Shown here piece by piece: positions 8,502 to 17,654 of a stretch of 64,000 nucleotides of DNA. The notes beneath the pieces were generated by a model. The model searched no databases and was not told the origin of the DNA. It was given only the letters and a program-made list of their open reading frames with translations. The stretch comes from Pseudomonas lutea. Lineage in GTDB: Bacteria > Pseudomonadota > Gammaproteobacteria > Pseudomonadales > Pseudomonadaceae. Every line of letters starts with the position of its first letter. The stretch's first letter is position 1. Both the position numbers and the translations under genes were made by a program. Location of the stretch: NCBI RefSeq assembly GCF_000759445.1, contig NZ_JRMB01000001.1, forward strand, positions 1,240,001 through 1,304,000. The letters are read 5' to 3'.

Positions 8502-10571
8502 TTACATCATTGGCGACGCCATGCTTACCACGCGTAACGCCAGGCCTTCGTACGCGTCCAGCGTAATCGTGAATTCACCTTCTTCCGTCAGGTCGCCTTC
8601 AACCCGCTCGTTGATGATGTCCACCACCGGGCCCGGCGCAATGCCTGGCAAGTGAAGGGTCTCGACGATCGCTTCGGCGCTGAAATTCAAGGCGGTGATC
8701 TGCGTGCCCTTCCCGGCCGGCAGTTCGTGCACCATGATCAGCAACCCTGGGTGCTCAACGTCCGGAATCAGAATTTGCCGACTGGCAGCGATGTCGTAGG
8801 CACGGCGTACCGCCAACAGCTTTTTCAGCTGCGAGGCGAAGGAATCCGGACGCTTCAGCTGTTCCACCAGGCTGCCGTAAAGCGCGCGAGCGCGTGGCAT
8901 GCCACCGGCCGATACTTCGCAATCCGGGTCCATGTCGACCAGGTCGTATCCACCGCGATGGATCCAGCGGGTGTCGCCATCACGCATCAAGTGCTCGACC
9001 TGTTCGGCCGGCAAGGGCAACGCACCGACCAAGTCCCAGCCCGACAGCGCAAACACGCCTGGCTGCATCGCGTTGAACATCACCAGCAGCAAATGGATGT
9101 GCTGGATCTTGTCGATGTCCGCAGCCGTCATGCTGTCCAGCTCACGGATGCCCAGCGCGGCGGTGATAATGCTCGCCGTCGTGCACGACACGCCGTTGGT
9201 GACGAACTTGAGGTTGTACGGCGCGTGTTCGCCAGCCAGACGCTCGTACATCTCTTCGCGAATGTGCTCGCGCAGAATGTTGCCGGGGAAAGTCTGGCCC
9301 TGATAGAGGTACTGGTCGTGGGCGTGCAGCGTCCAGAAATGCACCAGCTCCAGGGTCAGTTCATCGTGGTTCTGCAGCGCATGAATCAGCGATGCAGGGT
9401 CGATGCCGAACTCATGCACCTGGCGCAGCATAAGCCGCAGAAACTCGGTGCGGCCGGTCAGCAGCGCGTGCTGGTAGGCCGGACGGGTAATGAAGTCGTA
9501 GGAAAGGTCTGCACCGCCGTGGGACATTGCAGCGATGTCGTCGATGGTCAGGTTCAGTTCCTGGAAGCTGAAACCGCCGGCCTTGCGGATGGCTCCGGCG
9601 AGCAACTGGTTGCCGGTGATCGACAGCGGATGGCTCTCCGACCACGCCGTGCCGTCGGCCTTGCGCTCAACGCCGAGGAAGCCGTTGGCGTCCAGACGCA
9701 AAACCCGCGCGCCCATCACGTCAATCGCGTGCAGGGCGTCGCCGATGATCATCTGCTGCGCGGCGAAGCTTGGGTCGAGCCAGTTCAGCGACGGCTGCCC
9801 TTCCTTGAAGTAATGCAGGTACACCCAGCGGCGGTCTTTGCCGTCAACGCCTGTTACTACTGGCGTAGCGCTCCAGTCGGTTTCCTTGACGCCGGGCTCG
9901 AAAAAGATCACCCGCTGCAACTGGCCGACGATGTAATGCTTGTCGCGCAGCGCATCCACCGTAGCCGGCGGCAGGTTGATGGCGTCACGCCCGGCCGGGA
10001 CGTCCGGGAGCAAGGACCAGTCTTCTTCCTTGATCTCCACCATGTGGTAGAGACCCGGGTATTCTTCGTAGGCCATTTCCGCCAAGCGAAAGTCCGCACC
10101 TTTGCCGGTGTGGGACGGAATGACGTCGTCGACGATTACTGCGTTGTGCGCGGCGGCGATACGGCTGAGGTTGAGAAACTGCGCATCGGTGCCCAGGTCC
10201 GAATCCACCTCGAAACTGATCCGGTCGAAGTTGCCATCGATGCTTGGGGTGCGCTCGCGGCCTTTCAAGCCGCCGGAGGCTTTCAACGGGCCGTTGTGAA
10301 TGCCCTGAATGCCGACTTCGGAGAGCGCGTGCCAGAGCTTTTCGTCGCCCAGCGCTTCAAGGACCGAGCCGCCATCGCGGGTGATGATCGACGCCGGGTA
10401 AGCCGTGAACCAGACCGAGCCGATGGCCGAAGCGTCCCGCGGACGGGCCTGCGCGTAAGGCCGCTGCCATAGCCGGCCCTGACCGCCATAGAGTTTTGCG
10501 CGCTGCTTTGCGGCGTTGAGCATCGATTGCTCAACCAGCCATTCAACGTATTGCTTGTCCGGGGTGGTCAT
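8502..10571 (-). CDS. treS: Trehalose synthase-type GH13 enzyme (689 aa)
   Basis: A GH13 alpha-glucan enzyme with the full catalytic triad: nucleophile Asp294 ([12 protein letters not shown]), acid/base Glu338 ([12 protein letters not shown]) and Asp403 ([11 protein letters not shown]); region I is [12 protein letters not shown] near 146-157. The length of exactly 689 residues and the overall sequence recall the trehalose synthase described from Pseudomonas stutzeri CJ38 (from memory), which interconverts maltose and trehalose. It differs from the common actinobacterial TreS in sequence and lacks a fused maltokinase. It is transcribed divergently from a MocR regulator. Alternative: another maltose- or sucrose-acting GH13 transglycosylase. 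GH13 is certain; the exact reaction is less so. Confidence 0.8.
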   Translation of the reverse strand: MTTPDKQYVEWLVEQSMLNAAKQRAKLYGGQGRLWQRPYAQARPRDASAIGSVWFTAYPASIITRDGGSVLEALGDEKLWHALSEVGIQGIHNGPLKASGGLKGRERTPSIDGNFDRISFEVDSDLGTDAQFLNLSRIAAAHNAVIVDDVIPSHTGKGADFRLAEMAYEEYPGLYHMVEIKEEDWSLLPDVPAGRDAINLPPATVDALRDKHYIVGQLQRVIFFEPGVKETDWSATPVVTGVDGKDRRWVYLHYFKEGQPSLNWLDPSFAAQQMIIGDALHAIDVMGARVLRLDANGFLGVERKADGTAWSESHPLSITGNQLLAGAIRKAGGFSFQELNLTIDDIAAMSHGGADLSYDFITRPAYQHALLTGRTEFLRLMLRQVHEFGIDPASLIHALQNHDELTLELVHFWTLHAHDQYLYQGQTFPGNILREHIREEMYERLAGEHAPYNLKFVTNGVSCTTASIITAALGIRELDSMTAADIDKIQHIHLLLVMFNAMQPGVFALSGWDLVGALPLPAEQVEHLMRDGDTRWIHRGGYDLVDMDPDCEVSAGGMPRARALYGSLVEQLKRPDSFASQLKKLLAVRRAYDIAASRQILIPDVEHPGLLIMVHELPAGKGTQITALNFSAEAIVETLHLPGIAPGPVVDIINERVEGDLTEEGEFTITLDAYEGLALRVVSMASPMM

Positions 10572-10774
10572 GTGTTCGGGGTTCCATCTTCATGTGGATG
10601 GGTGCGGATGGCCAACGGCTCAGGGAGCACTGTTTGGCCCGCCCGCGGTATTTGCCTATCTCTATGAGCACTCAGGCGCGCAAACGTTGCATCGGCTGCT
10701 ATGCCATGGGCGGCAGGCTGGCTAAAATTCAACGACTTGCACCCGCATCGGGCGGCGTGGCTGAAGGGGTTTGC

Positions 10775-12220
10775 GTGGAACTGCACATCGTCATCAAGGG
10801 CCGCAAAGACCTCGCCCGCCAGGTTTATCAGCAACTGCGCGACAGCATCGTCTCCGGACGCCTCGCCGCCGGGGTGCAACTGCCGCCCAGCCGATTGCTG
10901 GCGGAGCAGCTGGGCGTCTCGCGCAAAACCATTTCGGACACGTACAGCCAGCTCACCTACGAGAGCTACCTGATCGGCAAGGTCGGCAGCGGCACTTTCG
11001 TCAACAGCTCAGCGGCTTACAGCCCGCGTCGTGCCACCGCTTCGCACCTCGCCAGCGCAGAGGTGGTGGTCAAGTGGGAACGCATTTCCCTGCCCCTGCG
11101 CCATCCGACACGCGCGGGCACGCTGCGTTACGACTTTCTCGGCGGCGCCACCGCGAAAACCCAGTTCCCCCATGACGACTGGCGCCGTTGCGTGCAGCAC
11201 GCGCTGCGGCAGATGTCCGGCGAACGCGGGTTTTACGGCCAGCCCGAGGGCCTCCCCGCCCTGCGCAACGCTATAGCGGGGCACATTGCTTTCGCCCGGG
11301 GCGTGCGTTGTACGGCCGATGACGTGGTGGTGTGCAATGGGGCGCAACAGGCGCTGGACCTCATCGCCCGTGTACTCACCGGGCTCGGTTACAGCGTTGC
11401 CATGGAAGACCCCGGTTATACGCCGGCTCGTCTGCTGTTTGCCGCGCAAGGGGCGCAAGTTGTCAGCGTACCGGTCGATGGCGAAGGCATCATCGTCGAG
11501 CAGATCCCGGACACCGTTTGCGCCATTTATGTCACGCCGTCCCACCAGATGCCGCTGGGCATGCCCATGAGCCTGCCGCGTCGCCACGCGCTGCTGGAAA
11601 AGGCCCGTCGAATCGGCGCGATCATCATCGAGGACGATTACGACAGCGAATTTCGTTACGAAGGCCGCCCTGCGGACTCACTGCAAAGCCTGGACGAGCA
11701 TGGCGTGGTGGCTTACGTGGGCACCTTTTCCAAGACGCTCCTGCCAGAGTTACGCCTGGGCTACGCTGTGCTGCCTGCCGCGATCCTAGAAGCCGTCATC
11801 AAAGCCAAGCAACTGACCGACTGGCACACCTCGACGCTGCCACAATGGGCGCTGAGCAAATTCATCAGCGAAGGCCTGCTCAACAAACACATCCGCCGCT
11901 GCCACAGCCTTTACGCCGGACGCCGCGAACGGATACTCGCGCGCATTACCGGCGACCTGTCGCCCTGGCTGGAAACCATCCCCTGCACGGCAGGCTTCCA
12001 CATGGCAGTGATGTTCAAAGCTCCACTCAAGCCCCCGCTCGACATCCATCGTCTGGTCGAACGCGCCCGCGACGTTGAATTGGGTCTATACCCCCTGGAA
12101 GGCTTCTACAATGACGCCGCAGCGCGCGACGGCCTGATGCTGGGCTTCGGCGCCATCGACCTGCTCGACATCGACCCTGCGCTCGACCGCTTGCGAGACC
12201 TGCTGCTGGAACTGGATTGA
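10775..12220 (+). CDS. MocR/PdxR-type transcriptional regulator (481 aa)
   Basis: The N-terminal GntR-type winged helix (about 10-75: LARQVYQQLRDSIVSGRL, LPPSRLLAEQLGVSRKTI) is fused to a fold-type-I aminotransferase-like domain. The PLP lysine is Lys320 in TFSKTLLPELRLG, and the cofactor Asp lies in IIIEDDYDSEFRY. The GTG at 10775 is preceded by AAGGGG; the frame upstream has no family similarity. Such proteins bind PLP-type effectors and regulate a divergent or nearby gene. Here the divergent gene is treS with a 203-bp shared intergenic region, which is unexpected because MocR targets are usually in amino-acid or vitamin B6 metabolism. Target not proven. Confidence 0.9.
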   Translation: MELHIVIKGRKDLARQVYQQLRDSIVSGRLAAGVQLPPSRLLAEQLGVSRKTISDTYSQLTYESYLIGKVGSGTFVNSSAAYSPRRATASHLASAEVVVKWERISLPLRHPTRAGTLRYDFLGGATAKTQFPHDDWRRCVQHALRQMSGERGFYGQPEGLPALRNAIAGHIAFARGVRCTADDVVVCNGAQQALDLIARVLTGLGYSVAMEDPGYTPARLLFAAQGAQVVSVPVDGEGIIVEQIPDTVCAIYVTPSHQMPLGMPMSLPRRHALLEKARRIGAIIIEDDYDSEFRYEGRPADSLQSLDEHGVVAYVGTFSKTLLPELRLGYAVLPAAILEAVIKAKQLTDWHTSTLPQWALSKFISEGLLNKHIRRCHSLYAGRRERILARITGDLSPWLETIPCTAGFHMAVMFKAPLKPPLDIHRLVERARDVELGLYPLEGFYNDAAARDGLMLGFGAIDLLDIDPALDRLRDLLLELD

Positions 12221-12249
12221 TCAGTCAGATGGACGGCGCTCCTGGCGCC

Positions 12250-12478
12250 CCCTTCCCGGCTAAAGCCAGTCCCACAGCCCCCGCGCGCATCCAGCAGACC
12301 CGACGCCTGCCGCCAAGGGACGCAGAGCGTCCAGAGATGCATACCCACGCAGAGCGTGGGCACGATCAACGGAGGGCGTGGGCACCATCAAAGGTAAGGC
12401 TGACCTCGACCGTGGGACCGGCTTCAGCCGGGAAGCCCTTGATCTGCCGTTGATCTGCTTTAGCTCTTGATCTTCCTA
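12250..12478. repeat. REP / short palindrome / REP composite with degenerate hexamers
   Basis: An inverted family-C REP (about 12250-12275) is followed by the hairpin CCCACGCAGAGCGTGGG (12343-12360) of the DUF1534-type repeat, then a direct family-C REP (GTGGGACCGGCTTCAGCCGG, 12413-12437), then degenerate CTTGATCTG hexamers (12438-12478) leading into element copy 3. The same order recurs at 38243-38471. Confidence 0.8.
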
Positions 12479-12752
12479 CGCAAAAAGCCCAAACACCGCC
12501 AATCGCGACTTGGGTGCAGGCTGAACGTAGACGACGCATAGTGGGTAGAGCCGCATGGATGCGGCGAGAGCGCCGTCAGGACATGGATGTCCGTTCGGCG
12601 CGGGCCCACGGAGCGTCGTCGGAGTGAGGGAACCCCGACGAAGGAGGGGCCAAACCAGGAGCAAGCACCCTTGGTTACTTGGGGATGGTGCGACTTTCGA
12701 CTGTTTCCAAGTAACTCGCCGAAGGCGAAACGGTCTGCCCCCAGGCAGACGC
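12479..12752 (+). repeat. Dispersed 258-bp element, copy 3
   Basis: This copy runs from CGCAAAAAGCCCAAACACCG to CAGGCAGACGC. It has the GGACATGGATGTCC palindrome, the GGTTACTTG...CAAGTAACT pair (with an extra insert between the arms) and the CGCCGAAGGCG hairpin. Its 3' end has diverged: GGTCTGCCCCCAGGCAGAC replaces GGCCGTTAGGCC but still forms a hairpin, and no hexamers follow. Confidence 0.85.
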
Positions 12753-12870
12753 ATTTGCCTCTAAGCCGCCCTGCAAAACCAACTGACACCATTTAATTGA
12801 ACTTCTAAACCTCATACCTGCCGACTACAGAGCTGCCGGACACACCGTCCGCTGAGAAATGGAGGCTTAC

Positions 12871-13977
12871 ATGCCAGACGCAAACGGCAAAATCCGCTAC
12901 GCAGTGGTCGCTGGAGGCTGGATCTCACAAGGCGCTTTCATGCCCGGGCTCGAACAGACCGACAACTCCGTCATGACCGCCCTCGTCACCGGCGACCCTA
13001 TCAAAGCCGACCAACTGGCGGCCCTTTACGACCTCAAAAGCTACCACTACGACGAATTTGACACCCTGCTGAAATCCGGTGAAATCGACGCCATCTACTT
13101 GGCGACGCCCAACTTCCGCCATCGCGAATTCGCAGTACCGGCACTCGAAGCAGGCATCCACGTGCTGCTCGAAAAACCCATGGCCGCCAACGAAGAAGAC
13201 TGCCTGGCCATCACCCAGGCCGCCAAGCGCTCCGGGGCCAAGCTCATGATTGCTTACCGCCTGCACTTCGAGCCAGGCACCGTCGAAATGGTCCACCGCG
13301 TGCGCGCCGGCGATATAGGCGACCCACGCTTGTTCACCGCCACCTTCGCGCAGACCACCGATCCCGCCAACCACCGCATGCAGAGCGGTTTTGGCGCAGG
13401 CCCGGTGGCCGACATGGGCCCATATCCCATCAACGCCGTGCGCAACCTGTTCGCCGCTGAACCGCTGGAAGTCCACGCCGTTGGGATCAAGACCCCGGGG
13501 CGTGAAATCAATACGTTCGACACGGTAAACGTGACACTGCGCTTCGCCGAAGAGCGCCTGGCGACGTTCACCGTCAGCTACAGCCTGCCGTCCACCGAGC
13601 GTTTCCAGCTGATCGGCACCAAGGGCGAATTTGAAGCCTCCCCCTGCTTCGGTTTCGGCGAAGGCGTAGCGATCGGCTATCGGGCCATCATCGACGGCAA
13701 AACCACCGAACATACCCACCCGGTGGTGGACCAGTTCGGCGGTGAAACCCAGTACTTCTCCGACTGCATCCTGCAGAACCGCGAGCCCGAACCAGACGGC
13801 GACGAGGGCTGGCGCGACGTGCGCATCGTCGAGGCAATCGAGCGCGCGTTGACCACCGGGCAGCCACAGAAGCTGGAGCCACTGCCGCAGCGGCCCGGAA
13901 TCAGCATCGAACAGGCTCGGCGCCTGCCGCTGGCCAAGGTGCCGGAATACATCAACACCGATGAGCCAAATGCCTGA
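12871..13977 (+). CDS. Gfo/Idh/MocA family oxidoreductase (368 aa)
   Basis: An NAD(P)-dependent sugar- or polyol-type dehydrogenase. The N-terminal Rossmann fold starts IRYAVVAGGWISQGAF, the conserved EKP motif is LLEKPMAAN (about 106-114), and the C-terminal half has the family's substrate domain. The first glycine of the usual GxGxxG is replaced by Ala (VAGGWI), so cofactor binding is worth checking. I chose the ATG at 12871 because GGAGG lies 5 bases upstream; the ATG at 12859 overlaps that ribosome site. It resembles glucose-fructose oxidoreductase-like proteins. It may act with the aldehyde dehydrogenase 280 bp downstream, but they are not clearly one operon. Confidence 0.85.
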   Translation: MPDANGKIRYAVVAGGWISQGAFMPGLEQTDNSVMTALVTGDPIKADQLAALYDLKSYHYDEFDTLLKSGEIDAIYLATPNFRHREFAVPALEAGIHVLLEKPMAANEEDCLAITQAAKRSGAKLMIAYRLHFEPGTVEMVHRVRAGDIGDPRLFTATFAQTTDPANHRMQSGFGAGPVADMGPYPINAVRNLFAAEPLEVHAVGIKTPGREINTFDTVNVTLRFAEERLATFTVSYSLPSTERFQLIGTKGEFEASPCFGFGEGVAIGYRAIIDGKTTEHTHPVVDQFGGETQYFSDCILQNREPEPDGDEGWRDVRIVEAIERALTTGQPQKLEPLPQRPGISIEQARRLPLAKVPEYINTDEPNA

Positions 13978-14259
13978 TCGAACGGGCTGTTCTTCCCCGG
14001 CACTCCGGACTTTTCCAGATCGCCGTGAAGCGTTCGGCTCCCATGGGGCCGGACCTTCGGACATGCCTCATCGATCGGAGGGACACCCGATCCGCGCCTT
14101 GCGACTAAAAAAATGCAGTTGTATGATGACTGTCGACTTCCGCGATGGGCTGCAATTTTCATCGATCCCGGCGTCCATCGTCGCTATGCTTCACACGCTT
14201 TCGAATTCCCCTATCAGGCGCTATGCCTGATCGCACCCCAAAAATAACAGGAGAAGCAG

Positions 14260-15843
14260 ATGCCTACCGTTCTCGGTCAGAACTTCATCGGCGGCGCCCG
14301 CAGCGGCCTCGGCGAAGCACGCCATAAAAGCCTCGACGCCACCACTGGCGAAGCACTGCCCTACACTTTCCACCAGGCCACTGATGCAGAAATCGACGCT
14401 GCTGCGTCGGCTGCCAAAGACGCTTTCCTTGAGTTCCGCCAGCTGAGCCCGGCGCGGCGCGCTGAATTCCTCGACGCTATCGCTGACGAGCTGGACGCCC
14501 TGGGCGATGATTTTGTAGCCCTCGTCTGCCAGGAAACCGCGCTGCCTGCCGGTCGTATCCAGGGCGAGCGCGGTCGTACCTCAGGCCAAATGCGCCTGTT
14601 CGCCAAAGTCCTGCGTCGCGGTGACTTCCTGGGTGCACGCATCGACCAGGCACTGCCTGATCGCAAACCACTGCCGCGCGTTGACCTGCGCCAACAGCGC
14701 ATCGGCGTAGGCCCGGTCGCCGTATTCGGTGCCAGCAACTTCCCACTGGCCTTCTCCACCGCCGGCGGCGACACCGCGTCGGCACTGGCTGCCGGTTGCC
14801 CGGTTGTGGTCAAAGCGCACAGCGGCCACATGGCGACCGCGGATCTGGTCGGCAACGCAATCGTTCGTGCCGCCGAGAAGACCGGCATGCCCAAAGGCGT
14901 GTTCAACATGATCTTCGGCAGCGGCGTGGGCGAGGGCCTGGTCAAGCATCCGGCGATTCAAGCGGTCGGTTTCACCGGTTCGCTGCACGGCGGTAACGCC
15001 CTGTGCAAACTGGCCTCCGAGCGTCCGCAACCGATCCCGGTGTTCGCCGAGATGTCGAGCATTAACCCGGTTGTCTTGTTGCCCGGCGCACTGACTGCCC
15101 GCGGCACCGCCATTGCTGGCGAGCTCGCGGCGTCGGTGGTGATGGGCGCAGGCCAGTTCTGCACCAATCCGGGTGTGGTCATCGGCATTCGCTCCCCTGC
15201 CCTGACCGCCTTCACCGAGCAACTGACCGAGCACATGGGCGGTCAGGCACCTCAGACCATGCTCAACGAAGGCGGCCTGCGCAGCTACAGCAAAGGCGTT
15301 GAAAAGCTGCTGGCGCACCCGAGCGTCACCCACCTGGCCGGTAAGCCGCAGGAAGGCAAGCAAGCGCAGGCCCAGCTGTTCAAGGCTGACGTCAGCATGT
15401 TGCTCAACGGCGACGAACTGCTGCAGGAAGAAGTCTTCGGGCCGACGACGCTGCTGATCGAAGTCGCTGACGACGCCGAGCTGAAAGCCGCACTGCTGGC
15501 CCTGCGCGGCCAACTGACCGCCACGCTGATCGGCGAAACCGCTGACCTGCAGAAGTACCAGTGGCTGGTGCCGGTGCTTGAAGAGAAAGTCGGCCGCATC
15601 CTGGTCAACGGCTACCCGACCGGCGTTGAAGTGTCTGACGCGATGGTCCACGGCGGCCCTTATCCAGCGACCTCGGACGCGCGCGGCACTTCAGTGGGCA
15701 CGCTGGCGATCGATCGTTTCCTGCGCCCGGTCTGCTACCAGAACTACCCGGACAGCCTGCTGCCGGCGGCGCTGCAAAACGCCAACCCGCTGGGCCTCAA
15801 GCGCCTGGTGAATGGCGAGTGGAGCACTGACGTCATTGCTTGA
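14260..15843 (+). CDS. Alpha-ketoglutaric semialdehyde (2,5-dioxovalerate) dehydrogenase (527 aa)
   Basis: An NADP-type aldehyde dehydrogenase that oxidises 2,5-dioxopentanoate to 2-oxoglutarate, the last step of non-phosphorylative pentose, glucarate/galactarate or hydroxyproline breakdown. Key residues are Asn160 (FGASNFPLAF), Glu264 (PVFAEMSSINP) and Cys301 (GAGQFCTNPG). The N-terminal start MPTVLGQNFIGGARS, length and the SSINP context match this subfamily. A good ribosome site (AGGAG) precedes ATG 14260 and a strong terminator follows. Upstream lies CAGTTGTATGATGACTG (near 14115-14131), with CAGT/ACTG ends that could be a weak regulator site. No other genes of those pathways are in the window. 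Confidence 0.88.
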   Translation: MPTVLGQNFIGGARSGLGEARHKSLDATTGEALPYTFHQATDAEIDAAASAAKDAFLEFRQLSPARRAEFLDAIADELDALGDDFVALVCQETALPAGRIQGERGRTSGQMRLFAKVLRRGDFLGARIDQALPDRKPLPRVDLRQQRIGVGPVAVFGASNFPLAFSTAGGDTASALAAGCPVVVKAHSGHMATADLVGNAIVRAAEKTGMPKGVFNMIFGSGVGEGLVKHPAIQAVGFTGSLHGGNALCKLASERPQPIPVFAEMSSINPVVLLPGALTARGTAIAGELAASVVMGAGQFCTNPGVVIGIRSPALTAFTEQLTEHMGGQAPQTMLNEGGLRSYSKGVEKLLAHPSVTHLAGKPQEGKQAQAQLFKADVSMLLNGDELLQEEVFGPTTLLIEVADDAELKAALLALRGQLTATLIGETADLQKYQWLVPVLEEKVGRILVNGYPTGVEVSDAMVHGGPYPATSDARGTSVGTLAIDRFLRPVCYQNYPDSLLPAALQNANPLGLKRLVNGEWSTDVIA

Positions 15844-15876
15844 TGGCATGCCTGACGTGTCAGGCGGATAAAGACG

Positions 15877-15908
15877 GCGCGACCCTGAAAAGGGCCGCGC
15901 TTTTTTTT
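15877..15908 (+). terminator. Rho-independent terminator of the aldehyde dehydrogenase gene
   Basis: The hairpin GCGCGACCCTGAAAAGGG continues to a closing GCGC and is followed at once by eight T residues (15901-15908). It starts 34 bases after the stop codon. Confidence 0.92.
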
Positions 15909-15989
15909 GCCTTCGGAAAACCCTACGGTGTTGCCAGTGCAAGGCTGGCTCACTAGCATCTCGCACACATTTGCAGTGGAAACCCGGCC

Positions 15990-16331
15990 ATGATTGAAGA
16001 ACTGAGCATCATTGATGTAGAGGAAGGCACCGGCAAAACCGTGGTCAAAGGCGCGCTGATCACTACCCAATACACCGGAACGCTTGAAGACGGCACGGTG
16101 TTCGATTCTTCCTGGGAGCGAGGCAAACCCTTCCAGTGCGTCATCGGCACCGGGCGAGTCATCAAAGGCTGGGACATCGGGCTCATGGGCATGAAAGTCG
16201 GCGGCAAGCGCAAGCTGTCGGTGCCTGCGGCGCTGGCCTACGGCGACAGATCCATGGGCGCACACATCAAACCGCATTCGGATCTGGTGTTTGAAATCGA
16301 GTTGCTGGAAGTGCTGACGCGGGATGATTGA
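15990..16331 (+). CDS. FKBP-type peptidyl-prolyl cis-trans isomerase (113 aa)
   Basis: A single-domain FKBP. Motifs in order: VKGALITTQYTGTLEDGTVFDSS, FQCVIGTGRVIKGWDIGLMGMKVGGKRKL, and YGDRSMGAHIKPHSDLVFEIELL. The active-site residues Tyr28, Asp38, Val/Ile and Trp60 of the FK506 fold are in place. There is no signal peptide, so it is cytoplasmic. It stands alone between a terminator and the large REP array. Confidence 0.95.
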   Translation: MIEELSIIDVEEGTGKTVVKGALITTQYTGTLEDGTVFDSSWERGKPFQCVIGTGRVIKGWDIGLMGMKVGGKRKLSVPAALAYGDRSMGAHIKPHSDLVFEIELLEVLTRDD

Positions 16332-16391
16332 AGCGGGGCTGCGCTCAGCGATGACGTTGGTTCATTCAACATCTCCCGTCGCCAGGCCGAC

Positions 16392-17632
16392 CGATTCGCG
16401 GGCAAGCGCGCTCCTACAGTGGGCTTGCGGCACAGGAGACAACATGGCCACAACGCAGGACGGTGTAGGAGCGCGCTTGCCCGCGATAACGTTTCGGCAG
16501 TCGATATAATTTTCGCGGACCCAACGCCTTCGCCAGCAAGCCGGCTCCTACGGATTTGCGGCGCATGCTATCTCGCAGCATGAATGTATGACGGTGTAGG
16601 AGCGCGCTTGCCCGCGATGACGTTTCGTCAGTCGATATAATTTTCGCGGACCCAACGCCTTCCCCAGCAAGCCGGCTCCTACGGATTTGCGGCGCACGCG
16701 ATCTCGCAGCATGAATATATGACGGTGTAGGAGCGCGCTTGCCCGCGATAACGTTTCGGCAGTCGATATAATTTTCGCGGACCCAACGCCTTCGCCAGCA
16801 AGCCGGCTCCTACGGATTTGCGGCGCACGCGATCTCGCAACATGGATGTATGACGGTGTAGAAGCTTGCCCGCGATGGCGTTTCGTGCGTCCATATTTTT
16901 TTGCGGACCCACCGCCTTCGCCAGCAAGCCGGCTCCTACGGATTTGCGGCGCACGGTATCTCGCAGCATGAATGTAGGACGGTGTAGGAGCGCGCTTGCC
17001 CGCGATGGCGTTTCGTCCGTCGACATTTTTTTCCGAACCCACCGCCTTCGCCAGCAAGCCGGCGCCTACGGATTTGCGGCGCACGGTATCTCGCAGCATG
17101 CATGTAGGACGGTGTAGGAGCGCGCTTGCCCGCGATGGCGTTTCGTCCGTCGACATTTTTTTCCGAACCCACCGCCTTCGCCAGCAAGCCGGCGCCTACG
17201 GATTTGCGGCGCACGGTATCTCGCAGCATGCATGTAGGACGGTGTAGGAGCGCGCTTGCCCGCGATGGCGTTTCGTCCGGCCATATTTTTTTGCTGACCC
17301 ACCGCCTTCGCCAGCAAGCCGGCTCCTACAGAAGTTGCGGCGCACGCGATCTCGCAGCATTCATGTAGGACGGTGTAGGAGCGCGCTTGCCCGCGATGGC
17401 GTTTCGTCCGGCCATATTTTTTTGCTGACCCACCGCCTTCGCCAGCAAGCCGGCTCCTACAGAAGTTGCGGCGCACGCGATCTCGCAGCATTCATGTAGG
17501 ACGGTGTAGGAGCGCGCTTGCCCGCGATGACGTTGGCACATTCGACATCTTCGTCGGCGGCCTACAATGAATTCGACACATCCAACATCTTCGCCGAAAG
17601 GCCTACCCTTTCGCGGGCAAGCGCGCTCCTAC
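16392..17632. repeat. Tandem array of mixed REP pairs, about nine units of 126-131 bp
   Basis: Units starting CGGTGTAGGAGCGCGCTTGC lie at 16461, 16592, 16723, 16854, 16980, 17110, 17240, 17371 and 17502 (steps 131, 131, 131, 126, 130, 130, 131, 131). Each unit has a family-B REP (GTAGGAGCGCGCTTGCCCGC), a spacer with a T-rich core, an inverted family-A REP (GCCAGCAAGCCGGCTCCTAC) and a conserved TTGCGGCGCACG...TCTCGCAGCAT stretch. The unit at 16854 has lost five bases of its REP. Inverted family-B REPs cap both ends (16392-16419 and about 17610-17632). It fills the gap between two convergent genes. Confidence 0.95.
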
Positions 17633-17654
17633 AGGAGATCGCGGCCTTTAGCCT

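Noticed and set aside
8652..10472. 606-codon open frame antisense to treS
   Set aside because: The same shadow effect; the GH13 catalytic motifs on the minus strand settle the coding strand.
12301..12370. DUF1534-type small proteins (also 3.56-3.99 and 38.3-38.36 kb)
   Set aside because: They translate a conserved hairpin repeat; no ribosome sites and no codon-bias signal.
16392..17632. CRISPR array
   Set aside because: Units of about 131 bp are nearly identical throughout, contain known REP palindromes, have no unique spacers and there are no cas genes.
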